A stretch of DNA of 64,000 nt from Mesomycoplasma ovipneumoniae (GCF_030012565.1 NZ_CP124621.1:62001-126000); one strand, 5' to 3'. Shown: positions 1 to 11,565, counted from the stretch's first letter. The notes: generated by a model from the letters alone, not told the origin. Numbers and translations are program-made.

Positions 1-2
1 AA

Positions 3-122
3 GGAACTTTTAAAACTTGAGCGCTAATGTTGGGAACAATTATGCTCTTTATTTCCGTGATTTCTAATTTAATTTGACTTTATTATAAAAATAAAAAGGA
101 AAAAACATGAAAAAGAATTTAG
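3..122 (+). CDS. potC: PotC C-terminal end (partial)
   Basis: The window opens inside a reading frame that runs to TAG at 120-122 with TGA read as Trp. The visible end contains GTFKTWALMLGTIMLF, then a hydrophobic helix and a basic tail, as in the last membrane segment of the PotC-type permease of spermidine/putrescine ABC importers. It overlaps the start of potD by 16 bases, which suggests translational coupling within a potABCD operon. Only about 39 residues are visible, so the name rests mainly on the potD neighbour. Confidence 0.6.
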
Positions 123-1822
123 TCAATTTTTTTGCCAAAATAGCACTCGCACTTTCGGTAGTTAGTGTTGTTTTTATTGCATCTTTTTCAAAATCAAGCT
201 TCCCATTCAAACCAGTTGTCTATAATTTTGAATCTTACATTTCTGATTTTGGTCGCGATGTAATTAACAAAGATTTTAATTATCGCGAATTTGGTGATGT
301 TAGCGAATTTACAAAAGCAATTGAAGACAACCGCACAATTGCTGGTGTAGGTTCAGATTTTCAAATTGCACGTTTGGCTCAAAAAGGTCTTTTACAAAAA
401 ATAGACTATTCAAAACTTTTTCCAAATTGAGAGCTAACTAAAGTTTTTCAAAAACCGCAAAATTATGCCAGTTTTTCTTTGACCCAAAGACAAGAATTTA
501 TCAATAAAAAAAGGGCCGCTTTTGAAGAAATGTTTCGCCCTGAAATTGTTGAGCATGTTGATAAATATGACCAATTTATGAAAGACGCCTATGATCCCCA
601 AAAAGATCTTGACACTGATAATGACGGAATTCAGGACCGTTTTTGGGAGTTTTTCATACCTTATTATACTCAAGACAAAGTAATTGCCTACACAATTGGC
701 GATTATGATGTGAATGGTAAAAGAAAAAATCTCCGTAAATTTCAGGACAATTGAAGCGCTGAACAAAAAGAACAAATTCAAGAAAAAGGCCTTAAGTTTG
801 AAGATCAAAGTCTTAGCGGAATAGGTAAAACTTTGAGAAAAAATGGTTACAGTTTTTTTGAATGAACTGAGGCTATGAGAGATAATTTGTTAATTGGTGG
901 CGAAAAAACTAATCAATATGGTCAAGTATTAACTGAAAATAACTATAAATCATTTGTTGATGGCTTTATTGACTATATTGGTGAAATTTCTGGTTTTGAC
1001 TATTTCAATTTGCGACATAATGTTTTTAAAACTTCAGGTCTTGACTTGGCTAATTCAGTAATTGATCCTTCTTTGAATCAAGATGTTGGCTTTTTATATA
1101 ATGGCGATTCTCTTGATGCCCATTATTCTAAAGATAATTATGAAGAACTTGAGGAAGAAAATACAATTGCAATTATCCGTCCAAAAAATAATTTAACTTT
1201 GCTTGATGGCTGAATTATTTTAAAAGACACTTCGCCTGAATTGACCGATAAAATTTATAATTCACTTTATGAAGGAATTTATAAAGGTGAAGATTTTGAC
1301 TTAGAAGAAATTGTCCAAAAAGCAAAAGTCAAGGTTGATTTTGCTTTTGTCCAAAATAGCGAGACAGAAAAATTTGAACCTAAAAACGGAAAAGGTTTTT
1401 ATTTTGATTATGAATCTATTCCTTTTTCAGCAAATTTTGACTATATAAATTACACCCCAACATTTAAAAAATCCTTTAAATTCTTTAAGAAATTCTACTT
1501 TAATGATGCAATTAAAACTGTTCGCGAAACTCTAGAGGGCGAAGACCGCTCAGTTTTTGTTGACCTTAATGATGAAATTATTGATGACGAGAAAAATTTA
1601 AATTACAATAATATAAAATCTGAAACTTCATCAAACAGATCGCTTCGAGCTTTAAATATGTACCTTTCTCAACAACCCGAGCAAACTCTTTATGGGAATA
1701 TTCCAACTGAAAATAACACTGACGAGGGTAGATATCAGATAAATTACACTTTTTTAATGCCTTTGGATGAAAGACTTGCTTCCCAAATTCGCACTTACTA
1801 TAATTTAAAGACAAAAAATTAG
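107..1822 (+). CDS. potD: Spermidine/putrescine-binding protein PotD
   Basis: One continuous frame of 571 aa once TGA codons (for example at 428 and 752) are read as Trp. The N-terminus is a basic stretch plus a hydrophobic helix (residues 8-25) without a lipobox Cys, so it is probably anchored by an uncleaved signal. The following sequence (VVYNFESYISDFG, then GVGSDFQIARLAQKGLLQKID) follows the type 2 periplasmic-binding-protein pattern of PotD/PotF, in which the protein captures extracellular polyamine for PotABC. At 571 aa it is much longer than the roughly 350 aa of bacterial PotD; enlarged forms occur in mycoplasmas. An AAAAAGGAAAA ribosome-binding site lies before ATG 107. Confidence 0.8.
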
Positions 1823-1873
1823 CACTTTTGTCAATAAAAGTTTCTAATTTAATATTTTTACTAATTATTATTG

Positions 1874-1879
1874 TAAAAT
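1874..1879 (+). promoter_or_regulatory. -10 box, probably leaderless transcript
   Basis: TAAAAT lies 7 bases before ATG 1887, and there is no Shine-Dalgarno sequence in between. Transcription would start at or next to the start codon, giving a leaderless mRNA for the LRR lipoprotein. Confidence 0.45.
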
Positions 1880-1886
1880 TTACCTT

Positions 1887-2726
1887 ATGTTCAAGTTTAA
1901 AAAAATATTAAAAACATTAGCGCTGTTATCACCAGTGATTGCACTTTCTGCATGCGGCCAAAGTCCATCTCAGGCAGAACAACTTCTTTCTTCGATAGAT
2001 AAAACTGATTCTAAATATGTAAAAATTGATGAGTCAACAAATTCTTTTGTGCTTGATCTATCAGATTCTGGGCTAACAAAAATTGACAAATCTGCATTTT
2101 TTAGTCTAAAATCACGGATTTATCAAAAAACCACTCTTCAAAATCAGAATCAAACTAATCAAGAAAATAGCGAAAATACGCAAAAACCACAAGAAACTAA
2201 GGTAAATTTTTATTTTTTGACAAAAATAATTTTTCCAGAAACACTAACTGAAATTGAAGATTATGCATTTTATGCCGATAGCGCAAATCTAACTGATAAA
2301 GAAAAAATTCAGGAACTTGATTTTTCAAAAGCAACAAATTTGAAAAAAATTGGTGATTTTGCTTTTCAAGGAAATAACATAACAAAATTAGTTTTACCTT
2401 CATCTTTAGTTTCAATAGGTAAGCAAGCTTTTGCTAAAAATAACCTAGAACAGGTCGATTTTTCAAACTCCAAGAATTTAGAGATTATTCAAACTGGCGC
2501 TTTTTTTGATAATAAAATTAAAAATCTTGATTTTAGTCAAAATACTAAATTAATCGAGATTTTCACTAGCGCTTTTGAATCTAACAAAATTGAAACCGTA
2601 AAATTCAGCAAAAGTGCAAAACCAGTTACAATTGGAACATCAGCTTTTAAAGAAAACGTTATAAAAAATAACGAAAATTTCGAGAACCTTCCTGAATTAA
2701 GCTCTCTTAATTCACCATTTAATTAA
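1887..2726 (+). CDS. Leucine-rich-repeat (BspA-type) lipoprotein
   Basis: 279 aa. The N-terminus is a lipoprotein signal: KFKK, a hydrophobic stretch, then lipobox ALSAC with Cys at about residue 23. The rest holds repeats of the LRR_5/BspA type (LTEIEDYAFYADS, LKKIGDFAFQGNNI, LVSIGKQAFAKNNL), each about 23 residues with the typical I-x-x-x-A-F core. Such proteins are surface-exposed and often bind host proteins, but a ligand cannot be told from sequence. It ends convergent with tsaB, 12 bases apart. A second LRR protein of the same repeat type, without a signal, lies at 18175-18966. Confidence 0.8.
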   Translation: MFKFKKILKTLALLSPVIALSACGQSPSQAEQLLSSIDKTDSKYVKIDESTNSFVLDLSDSGLTKIDKSAFFSLKSRIYQKTTLQNQNQTNQENSENTQKPQETKVNFYFLTKIIFPETLTEIEDYAFYADSANLTDKEKIQELDFSKATNLKKIGDFAFQGNNITKLVLPSSLVSIGKQAFAKNNLEQVDFSNSKNLEIIQTGAFFDNKIKNLDFSQNTKLIEIFTSAFESNKIETVKFSKSAKPVTIGTSAFKENVIKNNENFENLPELSSLNSPFN

Positions 2727-2738
2727 TTTTTTTTTAAA

Positions 2739-3266
2739 CTAATTGTTATAAAAAGGGAAAACATTGACTAAGTTTTCCTCTTTTTTAAATAATTTTTGGG
2801 CTTGAGCAAAATTATTTAAAATTAAATGATAATCAACTTGATCATCTGGCCCATTTTTGGTCTTAATATCTGAAATTTCAGAGACTAATTGACCGTTATG
2901 AGCAAAGGCGCTAAACTGTGAATTTTTACTATAACTAATAAAATATTGCCTTTTTTCCTTTTTTTCAAAGGATAAAAGGTTAAAAGTTGAGCAAGTTCAG
3001 AGATTTATATTGCCTAATTGGGCAAGAGTTCTAAAAAATGTCAGTCCAACTCTGCATCCTGTAAATGTTCCTGGGCCTAAATTAATGTAAAAATCGCTAA
3101 AATCTGTAATTTTTAGATTATTTTTTGACAAAATATTTCGAACTAATTCAGGAAGCAAATCAGCTTTATTTTTAATTTCAACTATATTAGAATCAACAAG
3201 GTCGAAATTTTTGTCAAAAATTGCTAAAACTAGGTCTTTATTTACACTATCAATAAAAAATTTCAT
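2739..3266 (-). CDS. tsaB: tRNA threonylcarbamoyladenosine protein TsaB
   Basis: 175 aa with one TGA-Trp at 2997-2999. It starts MKFFIDSVNKDLVLAIFD and contains INLGPGTFTGCRVGLTFFRTL, the conserved GPGSFTGxRxG motif of TsaB (YeaZ), an ASKHA-fold partner of TsaD in t6A37 tRNA modification. It is shorter than the roughly 220 aa of E. coli TsaB, with a reduced C-terminal half, as is common in mollicutes. The GPGTFTG motif makes the call secure. Confidence 0.85.
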
Positions 3267-3300
3267 AATTAAAAATATATTTTAATACAAAATTTTGTTT

Positions 3301-4653
3301 TTAACTATAAACATTAGAACGAAATTCTGCGGGGTATCTTTTTCATGTCAAAAAGTATTTTCTTGGCTTATCAGGTTGAAAATTTACATTAGAAACTCTA
3401 ATTCGGTATTTCCCGTCTTCAAAAGATTTAAAGCTAATTTTGTTAAACGGACTTATATCTGAGTTTGCTTCAATAATTTTTTCTCAACTTCCGTGAAAAA
3501 TTTCGATTGAAATATCAAAATCATTTGTTTTATAATTTGGCTGACCATAAAGCAAATTACTCACTCCATCACGGAGTGTTTTACCAAAATTATAAAAAAA
3601 ACCGCTAAATCCCGATAAGTATTCCCCAACAACTTCTTTTTCAGAAAATCTATCATTAAAAATAAGTGCTGAAAATTTTTGTCCTTTTAAAAGTTCGAAA
3701 GGCTCACTTACATACTCATTTCCATCATAATTATTGTACAAATAATTGCCTTGTTCCAGAGTAAAATAGGCATCTTTGTAATTTATAAATCCAAAACCTT
3801 CACTTGAATGGGCACCGTTAAATCCTAAATTGCTATTTTCTGAGGGTTGAGCCGTTAATGATAAGGCTGAAATTATTTTCAGATTTCTTTCTTTTAAACT
3901 TTCATAAGAGTCAAAACTTGATGAAAGTGAGCTAAAAATAGCCGAAAGTAGAAAAGCTGAGTAAAATTTTATGTTTGAATCGCGGATATTTAATTGATAT
4001 GAAAATTTTAATTCCGGAAGTATAAAGTGGTTTGATTTTACCACTCCAGTGCTGTTGCCAAAATTTTTGACATAATTAAAAAGCCGCGAATCCTTTTTAA
4101 ATCTGTCATCCTGTTTTGCAAAAAAGCTAAAATTACTGTTAATTTCATCGCCTAGAGTTCTGCTTCCGTCAAAAAAATTTATGATTCCAGTTTTACCGCT
4201 TCAATAATCAAGAAAATCTCCTAATTTTATTAAGTCTCTCCCGTTTGAAAAATATTCATTTAAAAAAGTTCTTTTTTCCTTGTACAAGTGCAAAACCATC
4301 TCAACACCCACAATTTCAAAATGTGAAAGACCTTTCGCTCATTGTTCTTGAGTTTTAAAACGGTAAATAATTAAATTTGAATTAGGAGCAAAAAACTGAA
4401 AAATTGCTTGTAAATTGTTAAAATCATTGTTATTTTCGTCCCCGTTTTCTTCAATAAAAACTCCAACTTTAACATTTCTACTTACTTTATTTAAATTTGC
4501 ATCAAAATTTAAGTTTGAGGCAAGCTCTTTAAAATCAAAACTTGAATTTTGATACTGGTGAAAATCACCAGATTTTTGGCTAAAAAGCAAAAAAGGACTT
4601 AATATTGTTAAACTAGGCAAAATAAGTCGCTTAAAAATTCCCTTAATTTTCAT
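3301..4653 (-). CDS. Hypothetical exported protein
   Basis: 450 aa, open only with TGA as Trp. ATG 4653 (or the adjacent ATG 4656) is chosen because GAAGGAG lies just upstream; a longer GTG-started frame to 4680 would place the ribosome-binding site inside the gene. The N-terminus MKIKGIFKRLILPSLTILSPFLLF is a signal-like helix without a lipobox. I do not recognise the family. The pattern around HSSEGFGFINYKDAYF, after a Ser/Ala-rich helix, faintly recalls the C-terminal half of mycoplasmal subtilisin-like (S8) proteins, but no catalytic triad is evident, so no function is assigned. It is divergent from pyrH. Confidence 0.65.
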
Positions 4654-4729
4654 CATGATCTCCTTCTTCTTTTTCTTCACACATAATTAAATAATCAGAC
4701 TACTTTTTGACTAAAAAAAGTAAAATCAA

Positions 4730-4757
4730 CACTTTTTTCCTAAATTTTTCCTTTTTT
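4730..4757 (+). promoter_or_regulatory. T-rich upstream box (copy 1)
   Basis: A 28-base stretch with core TTTTTCCTAAATTTTTC. It lies 24 bases before the pyrH -10 box and recurs nearly exactly on the minus strand at 18150-18177 before the secreted-peptide gene. A shorter match at 38432-38457 precedes the C39 exporter. The function is unknown. Confidence 0.35.
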
Positions 4758-4780
4758 GTAAATAATCGATTAAAATAAAG

Positions 4781-4786
4781 TATAAT
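4781..4786 (+). promoter_or_regulatory. -10 box of the pyrH operon
   Basis: TATAAT sits 23 bases before ATG 4810. A weak -35 (TTGTAA, 4756-4761) is 19 bases upstream. It probably drives pyrH-frr-cdsA-polC. Confidence 0.55.
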
Positions 4787-4809
4787 TAAATAAAATTTTT
4801 TGAGATAAC

Positions 4810-5520
4810 ATGAAGTCAACTATTCTAATTAAACTTTCGGGTGAAAGTCTAGCTAACAAACAAAAATCACTCGCAATTGATTATGAACTTGTCGGTCGAA
4901 TTGGCCATCAACTTAAAGAAATTCAAGCATTAGGTTATAAAATTTTGATTGTAATTGGCGGTGGAAATTTTTGGCGTGGAACTTCTGCTGCAAAAAACGG
5001 AATAAATCGAAATACTGCCGATTATATTGGCATGCTTGGGACGGTAATGAATGGTCTGGCCCTTGATTCAGTTTTTCGCGATTTGAAAATTAAAACTCGC
5101 GTTTTGTCTTCAATGAGTTTGGATCCTCGAATTTGTGAGTATTTTGTTCGAGAAAAAGCTATTAAATATCTCTCAGATGGTCATGTTTTAATTCTTGTGG
5201 GTGGAACTGGTCGTCCATTTTTTACAACAGACAGCGCCGCTACCCTTTTTGCCTCTGAAATGGATGCAAATTTAATTCTAGTTGGAAAAAATAATGTAAA
5301 CGGGGTTTTTGATTCTGACCCTAAAATTAATCCAAATGCGATTAGATATGATAAAATTACTTATGATCAAGTTATTGAAAAAAATCTCAAAGTAATGGAT
5401 TCAACAGCCTTTTCGATGGCGCGCGATAACAAGATTAGATTATTAATTTTCGACATTAAAGAAGAAAATAGCATTGTAAAATTAATAAAAGGCCAAATCA
5501 AACATACGGAGGTTTATTAA
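4810..5520 (+). CDS. pyrH: UMP kinase
   Basis: 236 aa, full length for bacterial UMP kinase. Motifs seen: LIKLSGESL at the N-terminus (phosphate-binding Lys), VIGGGNFWRG, ADYIGMLGTVMN, GGTGRPFFTTDSAA, and NVNGVFDSDP near the nucleotide site. The amino-acid-kinase-fold hexamer phosphorylates UMP to UDP with ATP in the cytoplasm, feeding RNA and CDP-lipid synthesis. The stop is one base before the frr start, giving the classic pyrH-frr pair. Confidence 0.95.
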   Translation: MKSTILIKLSGESLANKQKSLAIDYELVGRIGHQLKEIQALGYKILIVIGGGNFWRGTSAAKNGINRNTADYIGMLGTVMNGLALDSVFRDLKIKTRVLSSMSLDPRICEYFVREKAIKYLSDGHVLILVGGTGRPFFTTDSAATLFASEMDANLILVGKNNVNGVFDSDPKINPNAIRYDKITYDQVIEKNLKVMDSTAFSMARDNKIRLLIFDIKEENSIVKLIKGQIKHTEVY

Positions 5521-5521
5521 A

Positions 5522-6082
5522 ATGAAATCTGAAATTGAATTCAATTTTTATAAAGAAATTCTAGAACAAAAAGCGCAAGATGTTTATTCCTATTTGGAAA
5601 AAAGTTTCCAAAAAGTAGGCGTTGGCGCACCAAATCCCCAATTAATTTCCCATATTAAAGTTAGTTTTTACGGGACGCTAACCCCAATTAATGAAATTGC
5701 ATCAATTTCAACCCCTGTACCCTTACAACTTTTAGTAAGACCGTATGAAATGTCACTTGTAAAGGAAATTGCAACCGCAATAGTTGCATCAAAAATTGAT
5801 GCTCAAGTTCAAAAAGAAGCTAACCAAGTCCGTATAATTTTTCCTGAACCAACACAGCAAAAACGCCAGGAAAGTGTTCATTTATTAAAAAAAATACACG
5901 AAGAAGCCAAAGTTAAAATACGTCTAATTCGTCAAGATGTTAATAAATTAATAAAAAAAGAAGAGCTTTCTGAGGATCAAGAAAAAGACTATCTCAACCA
6001 GGTTCAAAAAACAATCAATTCACAAATAGAAAAAATTGATGAAATTTACGAAAAAAAAGTAAAAGAAATTCAAACTATTTAA
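5522..6082 (+). CDS. frr: Ribosome recycling factor
   Basis: 186 aa, the usual size. It begins 1 base after the pyrH stop, with AAACATACGGAGG before the ATG. The three-helix-bundle signature is visible (PNPQLISHIKVSFYGTLTPI, RPYEMSLVKEI, RIIFPEPTQQKRQES), followed by the basic helix KIHEEAKVKIRLIRQDVN. With EF-G it splits the post-termination ribosome. The pyrH-frr-cdsA order is conserved in Firmicutes-derived genomes. Confidence 0.95.
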   Translation: MKSEIEFNFYKEILEQKAQDVYSYLEKSFQKVGVGAPNPQLISHIKVSFYGTLTPINEIASISTPVPLQLLVRPYEMSLVKEIATAIVASKIDAQVQKEANQVRIIFPEPTQQKRQESVHLLKKIHEEAKVKIRLIRQDVNKLIKKEELSEDQEKDYLNQVQKTINSQIEKIDEIYEKKVKEIQTI

Positions 6083-6085
6083 AAA

Positions 6086-7009
6086 ATGCGGGCATTTTTC
6101 CCAAATTTTACATCTAAGGAATTTTTATATCGCTTTTTATCCTCAGTTTTTATTATCGCAATAATTGCTCCAATTTTATTTGTAGGTTATTATTGACATT
6201 TTTGGGGGCGAATAATTTCCTTTGGTGTTTTAGCATTTATTTTATTTTATAGTTTATACGAAATTTTTTTTCACTTTCAATCCAAAAAAATTTTTGCTGC
6301 AATATCTGCATCATTAGGTTTTTTACTATTTTTATTACCTTCAAATTTTAATTTAAATCAAATATATTTTTCTAAAGACGTTGAGTTTAGTTGAAGTTCA
6401 ATAGAATTTTTTGCAAGAGAACAAGTTTTAGATTATCATATTTTTTTTGCTTTACCTTTTTTAATAGTTATTAGATTTATGGATTCTAAACAAAAAACCA
6501 ATTCGCGTTTTTTTTCCGATATTTTACTTAAATTTATAATTATTTTTATAGTTACATTATTTTTTAAATTTTTATGACTTTTAAACACTTTTAATGTATT
6601 TTTAGTTATTTCCTTAGTTTTAATCGCTGTAATTTCCGACATTTTTGGCTATATTTTTGGCTCAATTTTTGGAAGAAAAATATTTGCTTGAAAATTTGAT
6701 TTTTCTCCTAAAAAATCAATGGAAGGCTTCATTTTTTCCTTCATTTTTTCCTTAATTTTTACTTTATTAATTTTTTTAAATCTAAATTTCGGAATTAATT
6801 TGAATAACTGACTACTATTTAAAATTTTGGCAATAATTTTTCTGCCAATTGTGGCTATTTTTGGGGACATATTTTTTTCTGTTATAAAAAGATACTTGAA
6901 TATAAAGGATTTTTCACAAATTATTAAGGGTCATGGTGGAATTTTTGACCGTCTTGACTCTATTAGTTTTGTTTTTCTATCATTTTTTACAATTATTCTA
7001 ATAATTTAG
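6086..7009 (+). CDS. cdsA: Phosphatidate cytidylyltransferase
   Basis: 307 aa, starting at ATG 6086, 3 bases after frr; several internal TGA are Trp. It is an integral membrane protein with about 7-8 hydrophobic segments. The C-terminal CDP-diglyceride synthetase signature is present: SDIFGYIFGSIFGRK, SPKKSMEG, then GDIFFSVIKRYLNIKDFS and GHGGIFDRLDS. It makes CDP-diacylglycerol from phosphatidic acid and CTP, the precursor of phosphatidylglycerol and cardiolipin. The metal-binding Asp residues of the signature are intact. Confidence 0.92.
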
Positions 7010-7042
7010 TTTTTTCTTTTTTTAAAAAGAATGAGGGTGGCT

Positions 7043-10000
7043 ATGAATGTAAGATTCAAAAAATTTTGTGAGTGAGTTAATTGGCAAATACCGCCAGACT
7101 GAGATGATGTTCGAATAATTCAAAATGAAAATTCAAACCAAGATAATGCCTCAAATGAATTTTCTGCAATACTAAAAAAAACTACCCTACCAAAATTTTT
7201 TGATTTATATTCATTTATTAAGTTAATTTCAACAATTAATAAAAAAGCCTCAATTTTCAGTTGCAAAATTAATTTTAATTATGAAATTGAACAGAATAAT
7301 TTTCATGATCACGAATTATTAGAATATCTAAATGGTTTAATGCAAACGATTTCAAAATCTAGGAATTTTTTTACAGATAAAGAAATCGTAAGAGCCGGTG
7401 CTGCTAAATTTAAAATTTTTTTTTGAGACTCAGAAAGCTATGATTCTTTTAAAGAGTACGAAAATAAATTGTTGAAAATAATAAAAAAAATTGGCTTAAT
7501 TCATTTAGATCTAGAATTTATACTTGAAAACAGGCAATTACCACCTCAAAAAGAATTAAATTTAGCTATAGAAAGTGTTTTGGACACTTCACCACCTCAA
7601 ACTTCTGTTAGAAAGAAAAAAACCTCAAAAAAAAGCGGTAATTTTGAGCTTATTAATTTAAAATTCATTCGCTCACATAAGAATTCGAATGTCGAATTCC
7701 ACGGTGAAATTTATAAAATTTCAACAATAAAATCAAAAAACGGTGGTCAAATTTTAAAAATTTATGTAAATGACTATGAATACAAAGAAGCAGTTGTTGT
7801 TGATAAATTTTTGCGAGCAAATCAAAATGTTGACTTAAAAGTTGGCGATTTAGTAAAAATTCGCGCTGAAATCAAGGACACAACTTCGCGATATAAGTCA
7901 AATATTGATCTAACTTTGTCTGACATTACTAAAATAGAAACATCTGACTTTTTTCCTGAGCAAAATATTGATACTGCTAGTGAAAAAAGAGTCGAAATTG
8001 CCGCTAGAACTTGAAAATCAACTATGGACGGAATCGCAAGTGCAAGTGCATATGTTCGTCATGCATTAAAAAATGGATATTCGGCAGTTGGAATAGCTGA
8101 TTTAGATTCAGTCCAAGCTTTTCCTGAGTTTTATGCTGCTATTAAATCGACAAATATTAAACCTATTTACGGTTCAACTTTTTCAACATATCCATCAAAA
8201 ATCGAAAAAGTTTTAAATTTTAACGGCAAAAATCAGCAACTAAATTCAGCTAGATTTGTCATTTTTGACTTAGAAACAACCGGACTTTCATCATATTATA
8301 ATGAAATTATTGAATTTGGTGCGCTTGTTTTTCAAGATGGAATTGAAATTGAAAAACATCAGTTTTTTATTAAACCATCACAAAAAATACCACATTTAAT
8401 TACGAAAATTACTGGAATTACCCAGGAAATGATTGATGAATTTGCCATTTTGCCGGGTGATGCTGTTGAAAAAATAGAAAAAATTATCAAAAATTCGGTT
8501 CTAGTGGCCCATAATGCAAATTTTGACTTTAATTTTTTAAATCAATTTTTTAAAAAACATGCACAAAAATCAGTGGAAAATCCGATTATTGATACGCTCG
8601 AAGTAAGTCGTTTTTTGAATCCTTCAGAAAAAAGTCATAGTCTTAAAAATGTTGCAAAAAGATTTGAAATTTATTATGATGATGAGGTAGCTCACCGGGC
8701 GGATTATGATGCGCAAATTTTATCCAATGTTTGGAGAAATTTTCTTAATACATTGCAAAACCAAAATATTCAAGATTTAGAGCAACTTTCATCAGTAAAA
8801 GACTCAATTTTTGATATTCGTCCAGAAAAAGTTTTCCCAAAACAGTTGACAATATTAGCCAAAAATCAAATCGGTCTAAAAAAACTTTATAAATTAGTAT
8901 CGCTAGCAAACACAGAAAATTTAATTTCCCGTCCATTAATTTTTTATGACAAAATGGAAAAAGATCCTGATTTATTGGTAGGTTCAGGAGGAATCGATTC
9001 GCTTTTGATCCAGAATTTACTTTATTTTGGACCCGACAGTGTTGAAAAATTTGAAAAAATATTCGATTTTATCGAAGTTCCACCTCCAACTGCGTTTGTT
9101 CATTTGGTAAAACGTGAAATTTTTACACAAAACCAGATTGAAGATTTGATAAAAAACTTGTTGAATTTAGCAAAAAAATTAAAAATTCCAGCTGTTGCAA
9201 TTGGTGATGTTCGTTATTGCCAGTCTCGTGAAAAAATTTTTCATGAACTTTATATTTATGCAAAAGGTGTCGGCGGAGTCAACCATCATTTGTTCGATCA
9301 TCAAGAAAAAGAACGAAAAGACCCTAAAAACAGTCATATTTTTCCCGATAAACATTTTTTTACAACTGATGAGTTAAAAAAACAGTTTGAATTTTTACAA
9401 AATCCTGAATTAGTTGACGAATTTGTGGTAAAAAACTCTAATTTAATTGCTAATTCAATTTCAGATAGCATTGAAATTATCAAACCCGGTCTTCACCCGC
9501 CAGAATTTGATAATTCTGAAGTTAATTTAAAAGAAAATGTTTACAAAAATGCATATAAAAAATACGGGAATCCATTGCCAGAAATAATCAAAACTAGAAT
9601 AGAAAAGGAACTTATTCCAATCATTCAGCACGGTTTTCACGTTGTTTATTGAATTTCAAAGCGAATAGTCGATGAAGCTAAATCTCAAGGTGCAATTGTC
9701 GATTCTCGTGGGTCAGTAGGTTCTTCTATTGTTGCATATTTGACCGGAATTACAGATGTAAACCCACTTTTACCGCATTATTTGTGCCAAAAATGTTCTA
9801 AAGTGGAATTCTTTGACTCACAAGAATTTTTATCAGGATATGACTTGTTAGACAAAGAATGTCAAAATTGCGGTGAACTTATGGATAAAGACGGTCATAA
9901 CATCCCTTTTGAGACTTTTTTAGGATTTAATGCCGAAAAAGTTCCTGACATTGATCTAAATTTTTCAGGTGAGACGCAACTTAAAATGCACGATTTTGTT

Positions 10001-11434
10001 CGTGATCTTTTTGGAAAAGATAAAACATTTCGTGCCGGAACTATTTTGACAAATGCCGAAAAAACTGTTTTTGGTTTAGGAAGAAAACTGGGCGAATTTA
10101 AGGCAATGTATGATTCAAAATTTGATCTAAACCGTGAAGTTTCATATTTTACAAACACATTTCTTGATTTTCTAGCTACAAAAGCCCAAGGTGTAAAACG
10201 AACATCAGGAAAACACGCTGGTGGAATTATAGTTATTCCTCAAAATCGTGAAATAGAAGATTTTACCCCTATTAATTTTCCAGCAAATAATGAAAAATCT
10301 GACTGAAAAACAACGCATTTTGATTATAATGCGCTTCATGATAACCTTTTAAAACTAGATATTTTAGGGCATGATGATCCAACAATTTTGCTTCATTTAG
10401 AGGAAATTACTGGCGTAAAATCGGATCAAATTCCAAAAAGTGACGATAAAATCTTATCACTTTTTACGACTGCAAAAGAATTAGGTATTCAACCAGGTCA
10501 AATGCTTGGCGAACAGACGGGAACAATTGGAATTCCAGAATTTGGGACTCCTTTTGTCAGAAGAATGCTTCAAGTTGCAAAAGTAAAATCTTTTGCTGAT
10601 ATTGTTGCAGTTTGTGGTCTGGCTCATGGAGGTGGAGTTTGGCAAAATAATGCTGAAGTGCTAATTTCCAAAAAAAACCACGCAATTAACGAGGTAATTT
10701 CGTGTCGTGATGACATTATGATTTATCTTTTAAGAATGAAACTAGATCATCTTGATGCCTTTAACATTATGGAAAAAGTTCGAAAAGGAAAAGGACTTAC
10801 ACAAAATGAAATTGATATTTTAACTGAAAAAAAAGTGCCAACTTGGTATATTGACTCATTGCAAAAAATTGGCTATATGTTTCCAAAAGCCCACGCGGTT
10901 GCTTATGCAATGAAAGCCTGAAAAATCGCATATTTTAAACTATATCACCCACTTGCATTTTATTCATCATATTTTTCTATCAGACCTGATGTTAAAGATA
11001 TTGATACATTAATTCAACCGGCGGATAAAATTGAGGCTAAAATTCTGACACTACAACAAAAGCAAACAAATGTAAACGGATCAGGTCAAGGTTTAACCCC
11101 AAAAGAAAAGGATTTAATTCCCTTTTTAGAAATCAGTCTTGAACTAAAACTACGAGGATTTGAAATTGAAAATGTTAATCTTTTAATGTCAGATGCCCAA
11201 AATTGAATTGTTAATAAAGAAAATAATTCATTAATTCCACCATTTATTTCAGTTGATGGAATTGGTGATATTAATGCCCGAAAAATCATTCAAGCCCGTA
11301 ATTTACGACCTTTTTCGTCAATTGAAGATTTTCAAACCAGGACAGACACAAATAATACAGCGCTAAAAAAATTAATACAATTGGGAGTTTTTGATAAAAT
11401 TTCTAAGACAACACAAGTAAATTTATTTGACTAA
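7043..11434 (+). CDS. polC: DNA polymerase III alpha subunit, PolC type
   Basis: 1463 aa with many TGA-Trp. ATG 7043 follows GAGGGTGG; ATG 7031 in the same frame is an alternative. Order: N-terminal domain and OB fold (to about 7990), PHP domain split by a DEDDh proofreading exonuclease (8250-8770, with FDLETTGL, HNANFDFNFL and HRADYDAQIL), then the polymerase core (SRGSVGSS, four-Cys zinc site CQKC/CQNC, active-site PDIDLNFSG, TGKHAGGI-like SGKHAGGIIV, HDDP). The C-terminus QVNLFD is a beta-clamp-binding motif. The PHP metal ligands are lost (AART where HLHT is usual). It is the leading gram-positive replicative polymerase. Its last 220 bases are duplicated at 12852-13068. Confidence 0.95.
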
Positions 11435-11496
11435 AAAAGCGAGTAAAATTATGGATATTGGTGACAAAGTTTTATGTAAAGTCAAATCCTTATATA
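11218..11496 (+). repeat. Left copy of about 280-bp direct duplication
   Basis: The polC 3' end plus the first bases of the S1 gene. It recurs in the same orientation at 12852-13140 with scattered substitutions and a small insertion. The two copies bracket 1.36 kb that holds a membrane-protein gene and element E1. This looks like an unusually long target-site duplication or a tandem duplication split by an insertion. Confidence 0.7.
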
Positions 11497-11528
11497 ATCC
11501 CAAATTTTTATTGTGTTGTTTAATATAA
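11451..11528 (+). pseudogene. Truncated copy of S1-domain gene start
   Basis: The frame starts MDIGDKVLCKVKSLY, matching the first 14 codons of the intact gene at 13096 with two changes, then diverges and stops at TAA 11526-11528. It is the left remnant created by the insertion between polC and the S1 gene. Confidence 0.75.
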
Positions 11529-11565
11529 TTCCCCAATCAATTATTACCTTAGGTTAATTAAAAAA

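Noticed and set aside
434-808. 124-aa minus-strand frame
   Set aside because: Antisense shadow of potD; hydrophobic composition is a by-product of AT-rich codons.
4654-4680. GTG-started N-terminal extension of the exported protein
   Set aside because: It is made of the ribosome-binding site read as Lys codons; the ATG after GAAGGAG is better.
6436-6870. Two Lys/Ile-rich minus-strand frames
   Set aside because: They mirror the cdsA membrane helices and lack start signals.
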